This document shows positions 1 through 6,510 of a stretch of DNA of 64,000 nucleotides, in pieces. Every line of letters begins with the position of its first letter. Position 1 is the stretch's first letter. The DNA lies in the IMG/VR virus record IMGVR_UViG_3300027140_000003, positions 37,864 through 101,863 of that record. One strand, 5' to 3'. The notes below the pieces were generated by a model. That model ran no database searches. It saw nothing but the letters and a program-made list of their open reading frames with translations, and was not told where the DNA came from. A program made the position numbers and the translations under genes. The DNA is from a virus.

Positions 1-488
1 TTGTAAACGGGAACTTTACGTGTAAGTATACGATTACTGTTTGCACAAATACGGAAGTCATTCATCATGCCACGGATATGTGCAAGAGTTACAGGATCTT
101 CGTTATTCATATCAGTCCACAAAGTGCCACCGATGAAACGAACACCATCAATGTCAACAGTTTCTTTATCAAGAAAATGGACATTACTTAGCATGTTTGA
201 TGCCAGCATCGAGCGAATTTTGTTGGCACTCTCAGCAACGTCGCCATGATAATGCTCATGGTTACCCATTACATAAACCACATGAGGAAACTGAAAACTG
301 CAACGCTTAAAGAAGTCAACGATGCGACTGCTCCGTGAACCTTCCATAAAATTGTTAGGATCTGGGCGACCGATGTCTCTGGCAACACAAATGTCACCAC
401 TTAAAATTAATACGTCAGCATTCTGATCGTTCTTCAGATTGATATCTCCGAACTCAAGATGCAGATCGCTACAGATTGCTACTTTCAT
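1..488 (-). CDS. Metallophosphoesterase (calcineurin-like), C-terminus beyond window
   Basis: The N-terminal 162 residues of a calcineurin-like phosphoesterase are visible; the gene runs off the left edge. Metal-binding motifs are SDLHLEF (residues 7-13), GDI (31-33) and GNHEHYHGD (about 75-83), in the usual order and spacing. Such enzymes use two metal ions to hydrolyse phosphomonoesters or phosphodiesters; phage members may act on nucleotides or DNA ends, and the substrate here cannot be told. The start codon overlaps the stop of the upstream gene as ATGA, so the two are probably translationally coupled. Confidence 0.9.
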   Translation of the reverse strand, partial: MKVAICSDLHLEFGDINLKNDQNADVLILSGDICVARDIGRPDPNNFMEGSRSSRIVDFFKRCSFQFPHVVYVMGNHEHYHGDVAESANKIRSMLASNMLSNVHFLDKETVDIDGVRFIGGTLWTDMNNEDPVTLAHIRGMMNDFRICANSNRILTRKVPVY

Positions 489-655
489 TTCACTTCCTCA
501 TAAAATTTATCCAGAGTTCCCTCGTGGATCATATGTGCTTTCTTACGACCAATTTTCATGGAGTTCCAGTGACCATTACCATTCTTTTTAGAGATTAACT
601 TGATAACGATTCCTGATGTCTTGGCTTTCAACATCATTCCTGGCTTGTATGTCAT
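485..655 (-). CDS. Small basic hypothetical protein (56 aa)
   Basis: A 56-codon frame begins MTYKPGMMLKAK and ends FYEEVK. It overlaps both neighbours by 4 bp as ATGA, which is the main support for it being a gene. It is basic and has no membrane segment. The PGMMLKAKTSGIVIKL stretch looks like a small beta-barrel (SH3-like) fold. The function is unknown. Confidence 0.7.
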   Translation of the reverse strand: MTYKPGMMLKAKTSGIVIKLISKKNGNGHWNSMKIGRKKAHMIHEGTLDKFYEEVK

Positions 656-861
656 TTACAATTACCACCAAAATATTCAATTAAAACTTCCAATGAAGGA
701 AGCAACTTAAACTGTGAGTTATACGCATCATCTTTATGAAGATACTTACCTTCCTCAACGTGAGCACGCAGTTCTTCTTTTAGATAAGCATACTGATCTT
801 GCAATGTTGCAAGAGTAATGCCATCGGCGACTTCGAAGGGAATAGTTAAACCTTTGTTCAT
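652..861 (-). CDS. Hypothetical protein (69 aa)
   Basis: A short, acidic, mostly helical protein without recognisable motifs apart from a C-terminal GGNCK. It is the first gene of the operon read from the promoter at 868-896. The promoter -10 box ends only about 6 nt before the ATG, so its transcript would be nearly leaderless. It overlaps the next gene by 4 bp (ATGA). Confidence 0.7.
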   Translation of the reverse strand: MNKGLTIPFEVADGITLATLQDQYAYLKEELRAHVEEGKYLHKDDAYNSQFKLLPSLEVLIEYFGGNCK

Positions 862-867
862 AATATA

Positions 868-896
868 ATTATACCTTAATTACCAATAAATGTAAA
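868..896 (-). promoter_or_regulatory. Sigma70-type promoter
   Basis: On the minus strand TTTACA (891-896) and TATAAT (868-873) are separated by exactly 17 bp. It lies between the 2OG oxygenase gene (880..1584) and the 652..861 gene. It belongs to the consistent promoter series in this window and overlaps the end of the upstream coding sequence. Confidence 0.8.
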
Positions 897-1584
897 GAAC
901 TTTATTTTTCCTCACGCCATGTCCTTGCAAAGTTATTCTTTGGTCTTTTGCAAAGGTAGAAGCACCTACACGATGTAGGTAACGATCTTTTGCAATAATT
1001 AAATCGCCCTTTTTGTATGACAATGTAACTGGGTCTTTGAGATCGCAGTCGCAGTCATCGCCAAGAAGTCCATGATGTTTTTTGCAATAAAACTCAGGTT
1101 CTTCTTTATACTTGGAATATGTCTGAGGATAATATTCATAGGTAAAATTCCCCTCAGTGAGCATTAGCGTATACGTAAACACTTCATCAAAGTAGTCAAA
1201 TCTCATGTAATCGGGAAACGCATGCTCATATGGGTAACGCAACTTCTCATCATCATAGTGCCAGATGCGTGGAGTTTCCTGTGTGACGATTTGATATCCA
1301 GGTCTACTAAAACCCTTCATGTATCGAACAGCATATACACCATAAAGATCCTGTAGTTTTGTATGTAAGATTGATTGCCCAAAACTATCCGTGTCAAATG
1401 TTTCTGAATAGTTTTTCCATGCAGCGTCACGATCGAAGTTCGTTGAGATTAAATGACGATAGAAACTATTACCAAGTACGTGAATGTCCTTGTAGAATTT
1501 CCAACTATTCTCACGTTCTTTGACTTCTGCTACAATCAAGTCGCAGTCAGCGTCAGAAATGAAAGACTCTTTAATCTCAACCAT
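880..1584 (-). CDS. 2OG-Fe(II) oxygenase-like protein
   Basis: A 234-residue protein with a probable jelly-roll 2-oxoglutarate/Fe(II) oxygenase core. The iron ligands are HYD at residues 109-111 and a distal His in RYLHRVGAS (about 205), with RITLQGHG supplying the Arg that would bind 2-oxoglutarate. KGDLIIAKDRYLHRVG matches the strand pattern before the second His in this superfamily. A CDCDLKD patch lies between the two motifs. It is one of seven such enzymes in the window. Hydroxylation of a macromolecule or small molecule is the family activity; the substrate is unknown. Confidence 0.7.
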   Translation of the reverse strand: MVEIKESFISDADCDLIVAEVKERENSWKFYKDIHVLGNSFYRHLISTNFDRDAAWKNYSETFDTDSFGQSILHTKLQDLYGVYAVRYMKGFSRPGYQIVTQETPRIWHYDDEKLRYPYEHAFPDYMRFDYFDEVFTYTLMLTEGNFTYEYYPQTYSKYKEEPEFYCKKHHGLLGDDCDCDLKDPVTLSYKKGDLIIAKDRYLHRVGASTFAKDQRITLQGHGVRKNKVLYIYW

Positions 1585-1586
1585 AA

Positions 1587-1805
1587 TCAGTGCACCGAAA
1601 CTTCTTTTTCAGTTACAGGGAGAACTGCTTCATGGATCAGACGATTGAAGTCTTCTCTATTACCAACAAACATATTCATCAGTGCAAGTCTTGCCAGAAC
1701 TACGCTGGACAAACTTAGCATATTAATCTCATAACGAATCCCAAGATCGCCAAGCATATCATCGATCTCATGGGATAACTTCTCTAGGTTTTCATCACTT
1801 ATCAT
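1587..1805 (-). CDS. Hypothetical helical protein (72 aa)
   Basis: A short alpha-helical protein (MISDENLEKLSHEIDDML) with no known motif. A GGAGAAATTAA ribosome-binding region precedes its ATG, and its start overlaps the end of the upstream gene by 11 bp, as in a compact early phage operon. The function is unknown. Confidence 0.7.
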   Translation of the reverse strand: MISDENLEKLSHEIDDMLGDLGIRYEINMLSLSSVVLARLALMNMFVGNREDFNRLIHEAVLPVTEKEVSVH

Positions 1806-2076
1806 TTAATTTCTCCATAAATTCTGCCAACTCTTTTTGATACTGCTCCCCATCCTTGGGGTCATAATCTTCCATGAAATATTCCACATATCGCATGGCT
1901 TCAGCTGCTTCTTCTTCGGTACAGCCATAGACAGCTTGAATCTCTTCTGCAGTGATGGTCTTACAATCCTCATAGTCAATATCGATCGTGTGATCCATAT
2001 CATACCACAAAGACAGTTTACCATTTACGTTATAAAACGCATACCAAGCACTATTACTCCAACGTGCGTAACTCAT
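1795..2076 (-). CDS. Acidic hypothetical protein (93 aa)
   Basis: A strongly acidic 93-residue protein with an aromatic N-terminal half (ARWSNSAWYAFY) and a helical C-terminal half (TEEEAAEAMRYVEYFMEDY). The ATG follows a GAGGAT ribosome-binding site. The stop of the upstream gene overlaps it as TAATG. Acidic, DNA-mimic-like composition is common in early phage proteins, but no function can be assigned. Confidence 0.7.
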   Translation of the reverse strand: MSYARWSNSAWYAFYNVNGKLSLWYDMDHTIDIDYEDCKTITAEEIQAVYGCTEEEAAEAMRYVEYFMEDYDPKDGEQYQKELAEFMEKLNDK

Positions 2077-2261
2077 TACATCAAATCCTCATCATAAACT
2101 TCCATCTCCTCGTAGGAGTCCCCATCGTCCAGGGTATCGTATACTTCCTGGAGTGTAATATTTAAGAGCGCAGCGATTGTGACTGGACGGAGTCCCTCGT
2201 CCCAGAGTTTCCAAATTTCTTGGTACATATCCTTCGGTTCCCAGCGTCCAATCAATCCCAT
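2076..2261 (-). CDS. Small protein with HTH-like helix (61 aa)
   Basis: The stretch LWDEGLRPVTIAALLNITLQ (residues 19-38) resembles a recognition-helix arrangement of a helix-turn-helix, and the C-terminus is acidic. A GGAG ribosome-binding site lies 6 nt before the ATG. Two of the GGAGTCCC repeats fall inside this gene in different frames. A DNA-binding role is only suggested. Confidence 0.6.
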   Translation of the reverse strand: MGLIGRWEPKDMYQEIWKLWDEGLRPVTIAALLNITLQEVYDTLDDGDSYEEMEVYDEDLM

Positions 2262-2262
2262 C

Positions 2263-2484
2263 TTAATCTCCGTAATGTCTCATAACCAACGTTGCACTTT
2301 CAATAAATCCTAAGCTATCGGATACCTCTTGAGGAGTCATACTGTCATACCCCATGGCATGATTCAGCAACTCACGTTCTAAATTAGAACAATGCTTCCT
2401 AAGCGAAGCGACCACGACTTGCTCTTCCTGTTTAATCGATAACTTAACATTCACTGACTTTAAATTAAATCCACACATAGCCAT
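2263..2484 (-). CDS. Hypothetical protein (73 aa)
   Basis: The start at 2484 (MAMCGF) is chosen over the upstream GTG because AAAGGTG then sits at good distance. The middle is a charged helix (RKHCSNLERELLNHAMGYD). It is the first gene behind the promoter at 2537-2565. The stop abuts the next gene. The function is unknown. Confidence 0.6.
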   Translation of the reverse strand: MAMCGFNLKSVNVKLSIKQEEQVVVASLRKHCSNLERELLNHAMGYDSMTPQEVSDSLGFIESATLVMRHYGD

Positions 2485-2536
2485 AATCCACACCTTTGAT
2501 ACTTTCTAAAACCCAGCCAAAATCGACTGTAAGGAA

Positions 2537-2565
2537 ATTCTACTGAAAAACCTTATTAAAGTAAA
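2537..2565 (-). promoter_or_regulatory. Sigma70-type promoter
   Basis: TTTACT (2560-2565), a 17-bp spacer and TAGAAT (2537-2542) on the minus strand. It reads into the 2263..2484 gene. The -35 region TTTACTTTAAT matches the other promoters of this phage. Confidence 0.7.
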
Positions 2566-2573
2566 GGATATCG

Positions 2574-2807
2574 TTACTGCAATTTCTCCATTCTTGTTTT
2601 CATGTGTTGCAATAGATCAAACATACGATCCACAGACATAGTTCCTGCAACACCCATATCTACATCCACTCGAACTGGAATCTTGGCAACACAAAAGGAG
2701 TCCCGCACTCTATTGGATGCTTCTTGACAATCTTTAAGCGAAGCGAAAGTATAACCCTCTGATACCCCTACCCCTGTTACAATCATCAACGCAAATAAGG
2801 TATTCAT
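2574..2807 (-). CDS. Small exported protein with two Cys (77 aa)
   Basis: A hydrophobic N-terminus (MNTLFALMIVTGVG) resembles a short signal peptide, followed by a soluble domain with cysteines in LKDCQEASNRVRDSFC and basic ends. Export to the periplasm with a disulfide is plausible. One GGAGTCCC repeat (2697-2704) lies inside. It overlaps its upstream neighbour by 4 bp (ATGA). Confidence 0.6.
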   Translation of the reverse strand: MNTLFALMIVTGVGVSEGYTFASLKDCQEASNRVRDSFCVAKIPVRVDVDMGVAGTMSVDRMFDLLQHMKTRMEKLQ

Positions 2808-2914
2808 TTAAATATACTCTTTACAAAAGCATTAAGTGCACAGCCAAGGAGTCCCGCAAGGAATCCTAGCCCCAAAACGTATAGAATTACAATATGCAAA
2901 TTAGTATCCAACAT
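2804..2914 (-). CDS. Single-span membrane peptide (36 aa)
   Basis: The 36-residue frame MLDTNLHIVILYVLGLGFLA... is one continuous membrane helix with a basic tail (FVKSIFK). ATGA overlap with the downstream gene and TAATG overlap with the upstream gene support it. A GGAGTCCC repeat encodes the AGLL part of the helix. It resembles small phage membrane peptides of unknown role. Confidence 0.65.
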   Translation of the reverse strand: MLDTNLHIVILYVLGLGFLAGLLGCALNAFVKSIFK

Positions 2915-3177
2915 TAGTCTTCTCCGTAATAACCATAATCTTCGTCAGTTCCAAATCCAGCGGAAGCCATTGCAGAATCATGGTCTCCATCCATTGAATC
3001 ATTGTAATAATCGTCGTCTACCTCTTCCTCGAAATACCCAGAGTCAATCTCCTCGGAGTCCCAAGATGTATAGTCGGAGTCCCTAAGATTCCCCACTACT
3101 TCCTCAGGATCCTGTCCGTCTTCCAGTGGTACGTCCATCCAATAATTAACAGTTTTAAATACACGAATAGATTTCAT
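2914..3177 (-). CDS. Highly acidic hypothetical protein (87 aa)
   Basis: The start at MKSIRVFKTVNYWMDV (3177) is preferred; the longer frame would overlap the membrane protein upstream. The C-terminal two thirds are Asp/Glu/Tyr/Ser rich (EEEVDDDYYNDSMDGD), a composition seen in DNA mimics and in phage antirestriction proteins, although no specific family is recognised. It contains two GGAGTCCC repeats only 21 bp apart (3055 and 3076). Confidence 0.65.
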   Translation of the reverse strand: MKSIRVFKTVNYWMDVPLEDGQDPEEVVGNLRDSDYTSWDSEEIDSGYFEEEVDDDYYNDSMDGDHDSAMASAGFGTDEDYGYYGED

Positions 3178-3194
3178 AATATAGCCTGAGTCCC

Positions 3195-3629
3195 TTAAAC
3201 TAAAAATAATGCAACAATAAACAAAATCAAATATGCCCACCAAAGAACAAATGCACCAAATACTGGAGTAAAATACTGCAGCATAACATCAGCTTTATTC
3301 ACGTTCCAATAAGATGCAACAATGAAGGTATGAATGCCAATATACACTATGTAAGCGGAAAGGAGTCCCGCAAGAATAGATCCCGAAAGATAACTAAACC
3401 CAAGGAATCCTAGAGCCATTACCCCCATATTCCAGAAAACCCCTGTCATCCATGGCGTATCCTCACTATCATAGTTAGAGTAAGTTTCTTCAGGAGTCCC
3501 CTTACTCTTATATGGTCTATGATAAGAAAGCACAACATCGCCAAATCTCTTATAGCCAGTGACGCCATTCTTACCGAATAACATTTTAGTGCCACCAATC
3601 TTCTTCACTACTCTAACTCTTAGTCCCAT
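3195..3629 (-). CDS. Integral membrane protein (144 aa)
   Basis: A soluble basic N-terminus of about 60 residues is followed by three probable membrane helices (around residues 65-85, 86-106 and 122-143). The protein ends in a hydrophobic helix, ILFIVALFLV. The ATG is preceded by AAGGGACTCCTT, so a GGAGTCCC repeat overlaps the ribosome-binding region; two further copies lie inside the gene. The function is unknown; it could act on the host envelope. Confidence 0.65.
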   Translation of the reverse strand: MGLRVRVVKKIGGTKMLFGKNGVTGYKRFGDVVLSYHRPYKSKGTPEETYSNYDSEDTPWMTGVFWNMGVMALGFLGFSYLSGSILAGLLSAYIVYIGIHTFIVASYWNVNKADVMLQYFTPVFGAFVLWWAYLILFIVALFLV

Positions 3630-3732
3630 AAGGAGTCCCTTCGTTTAAAATTAGGGGTCGGGGTTTCACCGAGCATAGGGAAAAGACCCAGGAGTCCCTT
3701 TAATCCCTTCGACTCATTTTTACCCCTACCCC

Positions 3733-3957
3733 CTATAGCATAAATTTATCCAAGTACGCCAACGCTTTGTCACAATCGCAATCTGCAATTTCATCTGATT
3801 GCGCAAGTAAGACCATTTGCTCCAATGTATCCACCATATTCATAGTTTCTTCATCAAGACTATCTCTCCACTGCTCATAGTCCTCCATGTCCTTTAGATC
3901 CCACATGGTGTCCAATAGCTCTACTTGTCGCTTAGTCAGTCCACTAATAGTAATCAT
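3733..3957 (-). CDS. Acidic hypothetical protein (74 aa)
   Basis: A helical acidic protein (LTKRQVELLDTMWDLKDMED at the N-terminus) with CDCDKA near the C-terminus. Its start overlaps the stop of the upstream 47-aa gene by 4 bp. The N-terminal pattern resembles other small early phage proteins. The function is unknown. Confidence 0.7.
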   Translation of the reverse strand: MITISGLTKRQVELLDTMWDLKDMEDYEQWRDSLDEETMNMVDTLEQMVLLAQSDEIADCDCDKALAYLDKFML

Positions 3958-4097
3958 AGTATATCTCTATAGTCCTTTGCAATTGCACGTACATCACTAA
4001 CACTCATGTTCAATTTGTATGCTACATAATCATAGTCATATGCATGCATACGTAGCATGTATAGTATGTCATGTATCAAGTGTTTCACTGCAGCCAT
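3954..4097 (-). CDS. Small HTH-like protein (47 aa)
   Basis: A 47-codon frame from ATG at 4097. Residues from about 25 read VAYKLNMSVSDVRAIAKDY, the pattern of a helix-turn-helix. The AAAGGA ribosome-binding site precedes the start and the stop overlaps the next ATG (ATGA). It may be a small DNA-binding regulator; this is inference from one motif. Confidence 0.6.
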   Translation of the reverse strand: MAAVKHLIHDILYMLRMHAYDYDYVAYKLNMSVSDVRAIAKDYRDIL

Positions 4098-4111
4098 AAT
4101 ATCCTTTCTAT

Positions 4112-4164
4112 ACAGAGGGGTAGTGTATAGAGACCCCCCTCTATGGAGACCCCCCTATGGAGGA
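4112..4164. repeat. G/C-run tandem repeat and hairpin between genes
   Basis: On the plus strand, GAGACCCCCCT occurs twice (4130-4140 and 4146-4156), each next to CTATGGAG. Upstream AGAGGGG (about 4114-4120) can pair with CCCCTCT (4136-4142) to close a hairpin. It lies between the 35-aa membrane peptide and the HTH-like gene. It could be a terminator or an RNA-processing element; there is no long T-run. Confidence 0.5.
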
Positions 4165-4168
4165 GTCG

Positions 4169-4276
4169 TTAAACCAGAACACGCAAAATGCTCGCTGCAA
4201 CGTAAGCCACTGCAGAGATCACACCCCAAGACCAAGCGAAATAAACAACAGTAACCAGACCGATCAATTTCAACAT
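4169..4276 (-). CDS. Single-span membrane peptide (35 aa)
   Basis: The frame MLKLIGLVTVVYFAWSW... is a hydrophobic peptide of 35 residues ending ILRVLV. The start at 4276 has AAAGGA nine bases before it and is the first ATG behind the promoter at 4307-4335; the longer upstream reading frame is not credible because it would cross that promoter. The function is unknown. Confidence 0.65.
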   Translation of the reverse strand: MLKLIGLVTVVYFAWSWGVISAVAYVAASILRVLV

Positions 4277-4304
4277 TTTTGTGTCCTTTCTTTCGACTAC
4301 AGAG

Positions 4305-4335
4305 GGAGTATACTCCAATTGCAATTTTCTGTAAA
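4305..4335 (-). promoter_or_regulatory. Sigma70-type promoter with palindromic -10 (GGAGTATACTCC)
   Basis: TTTACA (4330-4335), 17 bp, TATACT (4307-4312). The -10 lies inside a perfect 12-bp palindrome, GGAGTATACTCC (4305-4316), which would be a natural operator. It drives the 4169..4276 peptide gene and whatever is read through after it. Confidence 0.75.
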
Positions 4336-4392
4336 GCACTTTCGCAAAAGACCCTGTACAGTGTAGGGTCATAGTGGAGTACCCCACCCCCA

Positions 4393-5325
4393 TTAAGCAG
4401 TCAACATGTAAGTAGCCAGATCTTTCCAGTCAGTGTTGGAAGCACGAACCTTGGAAACCGAGATCAGTGTACGGAGACTGATTTCCTTGCACTCGGCACT
4501 GATTTCACGAATCAGACCCAACGCATCACGAACGATCTGCTTGTCGTACTCAGGGAGAAACTCGTCAGACAGAGCGATCGTTTCCATACGCTCGATTTTC
4601 TGCTCAGTGGTCATGGACAGATCGATCATCATGGAACGACTACGAATGGCTTGGTCAATCTTACCATCGTCCATGTTAGAGATGAAAATTACACGACCTT
4701 CGAAATTGAAGCTACGTGGCAGATCTTCGTCTTTCATATCGGCATTCCAGGAGATGATACGCTTACCGTAAGAATCAAGGGCTGATTTCAACAGGTTCAA
4801 CGCAACTGGGTCTTTCAGAACAGAGTCACAGTCATCGAACACGATAATGGACTTGTTGTTTTCGAACAGAGTACGGTAGAGACCTTTAGGAGTCGAGTAA
4901 CCCTTAACCATGGTGAAGCACTTGCGAGTGTTAATCACAGAGCCCACTTGGAAGTCAGCCAGATCGCTAATGTCTTTGTAACCCTTGTTTTCAAGAGTCT
5001 TGGTCACAGTGTAGGTCTTACCGAGACCACCTTCGCCAGTGATAATGGCAGAGGGCTGAACAGAGTCAGCAACCATACCGACCAACTTCTCAACAAACGA
5101 GAAACGCTGATTGATGTCAAATTTGGTAGACTTGGACTCTTCGATAGGAGTGCTACCAACGATAAGATTGAAAGGAGCTTTCACACCAGTGATTTTCTTG
5201 TAGTGAAACTCGACAACTTCCTCAAGACCACGACCAGTTTTGCCAGTGGTGACTTTCTTATCACCGAGCATAATGATAGATTTACCATCACGGAGGGTCT
5301 TAATGGAGATTTTTAGAGTATTCAC
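4393..5325 (-). CDS. AAA-type ATPase
   Basis: A 310-residue ATPase with Walker A GEGGLGKT (about residues 97-104), Walker B SIIVFDDCD (about 159-167) and a sensor-1-like FISNMD, followed by a region (QAIRSRSMMIDL) that suits an arginine finger. I chose a GTG start at 5325 because GAAAGGA precedes it and because the in-frame ATG codons upstream overlap the promoter at 5356-5384 and could not be transcribed from it. The fold is that of hexameric AAA+ proteins; many phages encode one of this size with unknown role. The start codons of this gene and of 37583..37855 have a nearly identical promoter layout. Confidence 0.8.
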   Translation of the reverse strand: MNTLKISIKTLRDGKSIIMLGDKKVTTGKTGRGLEEVVEFHYKKITGVKAPFNLIVGSTPIEESKSTKFDINQRFSFVEKLVGMVADSVQPSAIITGEGGLGKTYTVTKTLENKGYKDISDLADFQVGSVINTRKCFTMVKGYSTPKGLYRTLFENNKSIIVFDDCDSVLKDPVALNLLKSALDSYGKRIISWNADMKDEDLPRSFNFEGRVIFISNMDDGKIDQAIRSRSMMIDLSMTTEQKIERMETIALSDEFLPEYDKQIVRDALGLIREISAECKEISLRTLISVSKVRASNTDWKDLATYMLTA

Positions 5326-5355
5326 AGAGTTCCTTTCACATTTCATCATAAGACT

Positions 5356-5384
5356 ATTATACGGCAGATCTGAATTGTTGTAAA
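5356..5384 (-). promoter_or_regulatory. Sigma70-type promoter of the AAA ATPase gene
   Basis: TTTACA (5379-5384), 17-bp spacer, TATAAT (5356-5361) on the minus strand, followed by AGTCTTATGATG. The same sequence TATAATAGTCTTATGATG follows the promoter at 37886-37914. Confidence 0.85.
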
Positions 5385-5435
5385 GGACTTTTTTCACAGC
5401 AAAAACTCGTTTAAAATCAACGACTTAGACTCGAA

Positions 5436-5460
5436 AATAACCCTACAGACTACAGGGTTA
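5436..5460 (-). terminator. Intrinsic terminator, AACCCT...AGGGTT type
   Basis: Minus-strand hairpin with ATAACCCT and AGGGTTAT arms followed by a short U-run. It ends the operon of the zinc-finger gene and lies about 50 bp before the AAA ATPase promoter. The remaining part of the 5326-5582 gap shows only a weak promoter-like TTGATT-17-TAAACT around 5535-5565. Confidence 0.65.
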
Positions 5461-5582
5461 TCGCTTTTCTGGTCTAAAAACATCTCAAAATCAGGATTTC
5501 TACTCTTTTTATCAACCCTAACACCGTAAGTTTACCCTAAAGTCAAATAAAAATCAAATTTATTTCACAAAAAGTCTTGCAA

Positions 5583-5921
5583 TCAGTCTTTTTCGGTCCA
5601 AAGGTCGCCTGAAGCCACGAACTGATTCACAGGGAGAGCAGGTTTCATGGGTTCAAGGTAGATATCATTGGGATCAGTGAGTAATTCTTCGTGTTTGGGT
5701 AGGGTTTTATTACGTGCAGCCAGTTGATTTCGAGTAAGTACTTCCCATTCTCCAGGGGTTTTCTCTCGATTGGCATGTGATTTTGCTTGAGCATGAGACA
5801 TATTGGCTTTCTGTGTCTCGGTAATAGTACGACCACGATTAGAGCAGGACTTTGAGCAGTACGGTCCACGCTTTTTATGCTGAGTAGAACAGTATGGGCA
5901 GGTCTTTTGGCGATAAGTCAT
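5583..5921 (-). CDS. Small zinc-finger protein (112 aa)
   Basis: The protein from MTYRQKTCPYC has CPYC (about residues 8-11) and CSKSC (about 22-26), a compact treble-clef or zinc-knuckle as in HNH and NUMOD-type phage proteins, then basic residues and TPGEWEVLTR. No HNH catalytic residues follow, so a nuclease is not supported. The start overlaps the stop of a 16-codon mini-gene as ATGA. Confidence 0.65.
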   Translation of the reverse strand: MTYRQKTCPYCSTQHKKRGPYCSKSCSNRGRTITETQKANMSHAQAKSHANREKTPGEWEVLTRNQLAARNKTLPKHEELLTDPNDIYLEPMKPALPVNQFVASGDLWTEKD

Positions 5922-5968
5922 AATAATTGCGGTAGTAGAACACAATCCTCACTTTTACTCTTTTTCAT
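5918..5968 (-). CDS. 16-codon mini-ORF bridging two genes
   Basis: ATG at 5968 overlaps the upstream stop as ATGA, and its own TGA overlaps the start of the zinc-finger gene as ATGA. The 16-residue product (MKKSKSEDCVLLPQLL) may itself be irrelevant. The arrangement would hand a ribosome across a stretch with no other ribosome-binding site. A GTGAGGA lies within it. Confidence 0.45.
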   Translation of the reverse strand: MKKSKSEDCVLLPQLL

Positions 5969-6120
5969 TTTCTCCTCACCTTAAATAATCCCCAGCGAGA
6001 TTCCTTCATGTATTCATCTCCGTAGCAATCCACATAGAGCGATACCATTTTACCTGATACGCTGTCTCTGAATAGATTACATTTCCATTGCAAGGATAGA
6101 TAAGATTTAATGGCTTTCAT
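5965..6120 (-). CDS. Hypothetical protein (51 aa)
   Basis: The 51-codon frame begins MKAIKSYLSLQWKCN and ends WGLFKVRRK. Its ATG overlaps the upstream stop (TAATG) and its stop overlaps the mini-ORF (ATGA). It looks like a small mixed alpha/beta protein; no family is recognised. Confidence 0.6.
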   Translation of the reverse strand: MKAIKSYLSLQWKCNLFRDSVSGKMVSLYVDCYGDEYMKESRWGLFKVRRK

Positions 6121-6341
6121 TACCAATGGCTTTCATCAGTTATATTGGTAGTCCACTCTCCCCAGCGATCTGCTTGCTTTACAGGGAAAGTTGCTTTAAG
6201 TATTGAACCGATACCACTTGAGTTATCCATGGTAATTGTAACTGTACCACTTGCAAGTAATAGAGTATCGGGTGGGTTCAGTGTTTCCACCAGTTCCAGT
6301 AGTTCTTTCAGTTCTCTATGATGTAGGGTTATATGTTGCAT
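6120..6341 (-). CDS. Hypothetical protein (73 aa)
   Basis: Helical N-terminus (HHRELKELLELVETLNPPD) followed by short strands (LLLASGTVTITMD). It overlaps both neighbours. No known function. Confidence 0.65.
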   Translation of the reverse strand: MQHITLHHRELKELLELVETLNPPDTLLLASGTVTITMDNSSGIGSILKATFPVKQADRWGEWTTNITDESHW

Positions 6342-6477
6342 TGTTTCTCTCTTGGTAATATCGATATATTCTTACTTGCCACTCGAATCTTCTTGGTTCT
6401 TGCTCTGGGTTAGCCAGCTTATCTCCGTAGTGTTCTTGGAGTTTATTGTAATAATTGGTTACTTCTTCGTCAGTCAT
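6316..6477 (-). CDS. Hypothetical protein (53 aa)
   Basis: A charged helical protein starting MTDEEVTNYYNKLQEHYG. The ribosome-binding region GCGAGGT before it belongs to a 16-bp sequence repeated before the 6761..7039 gene (see the repeat at 6484). The end overlaps the 6120..6341 start by 26 bp. Confidence 0.6.
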   Translation of the reverse strand: MTDEEVTNYYNKLQEHYGDKLANPEQEPRRFEWQVRIYRYYQERNNATYNPTS

Positions 6478-6510
6478 GGGCAAACCTCGCTTCGCTTAGA
6501 GAATAGTATA

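Larger units (their letters stand above)
2115..3698. repeat. Ten copies of the octamer GGAGTCCC in one orientation
   Basis: Exact GGAGTCCC occurs on the plus strand at 2115, 2189, 2697, 2848, 3055, 3076, 3362, 3493, 3632 and 3691 (start positions), and never in the opposite orientation here. Near-copies are at 3187 (TGAGTCCC) and 3618 (TTAGTCCC). Copies fall in several genes, in all three codon phases and in intergenic DNA, so the conservation is of nucleotides, not protein. One more copy was seen at 35804. See findings. Confidence 0.9.

Noticed and set aside
5326-5397. Longer start of the AAA ATPase at 5397
   Set aside because: The upstream ATG codons overlap the -35 and -10 boxes of a consensus promoter, so the GTG with GAAAGGA before it is preferred.
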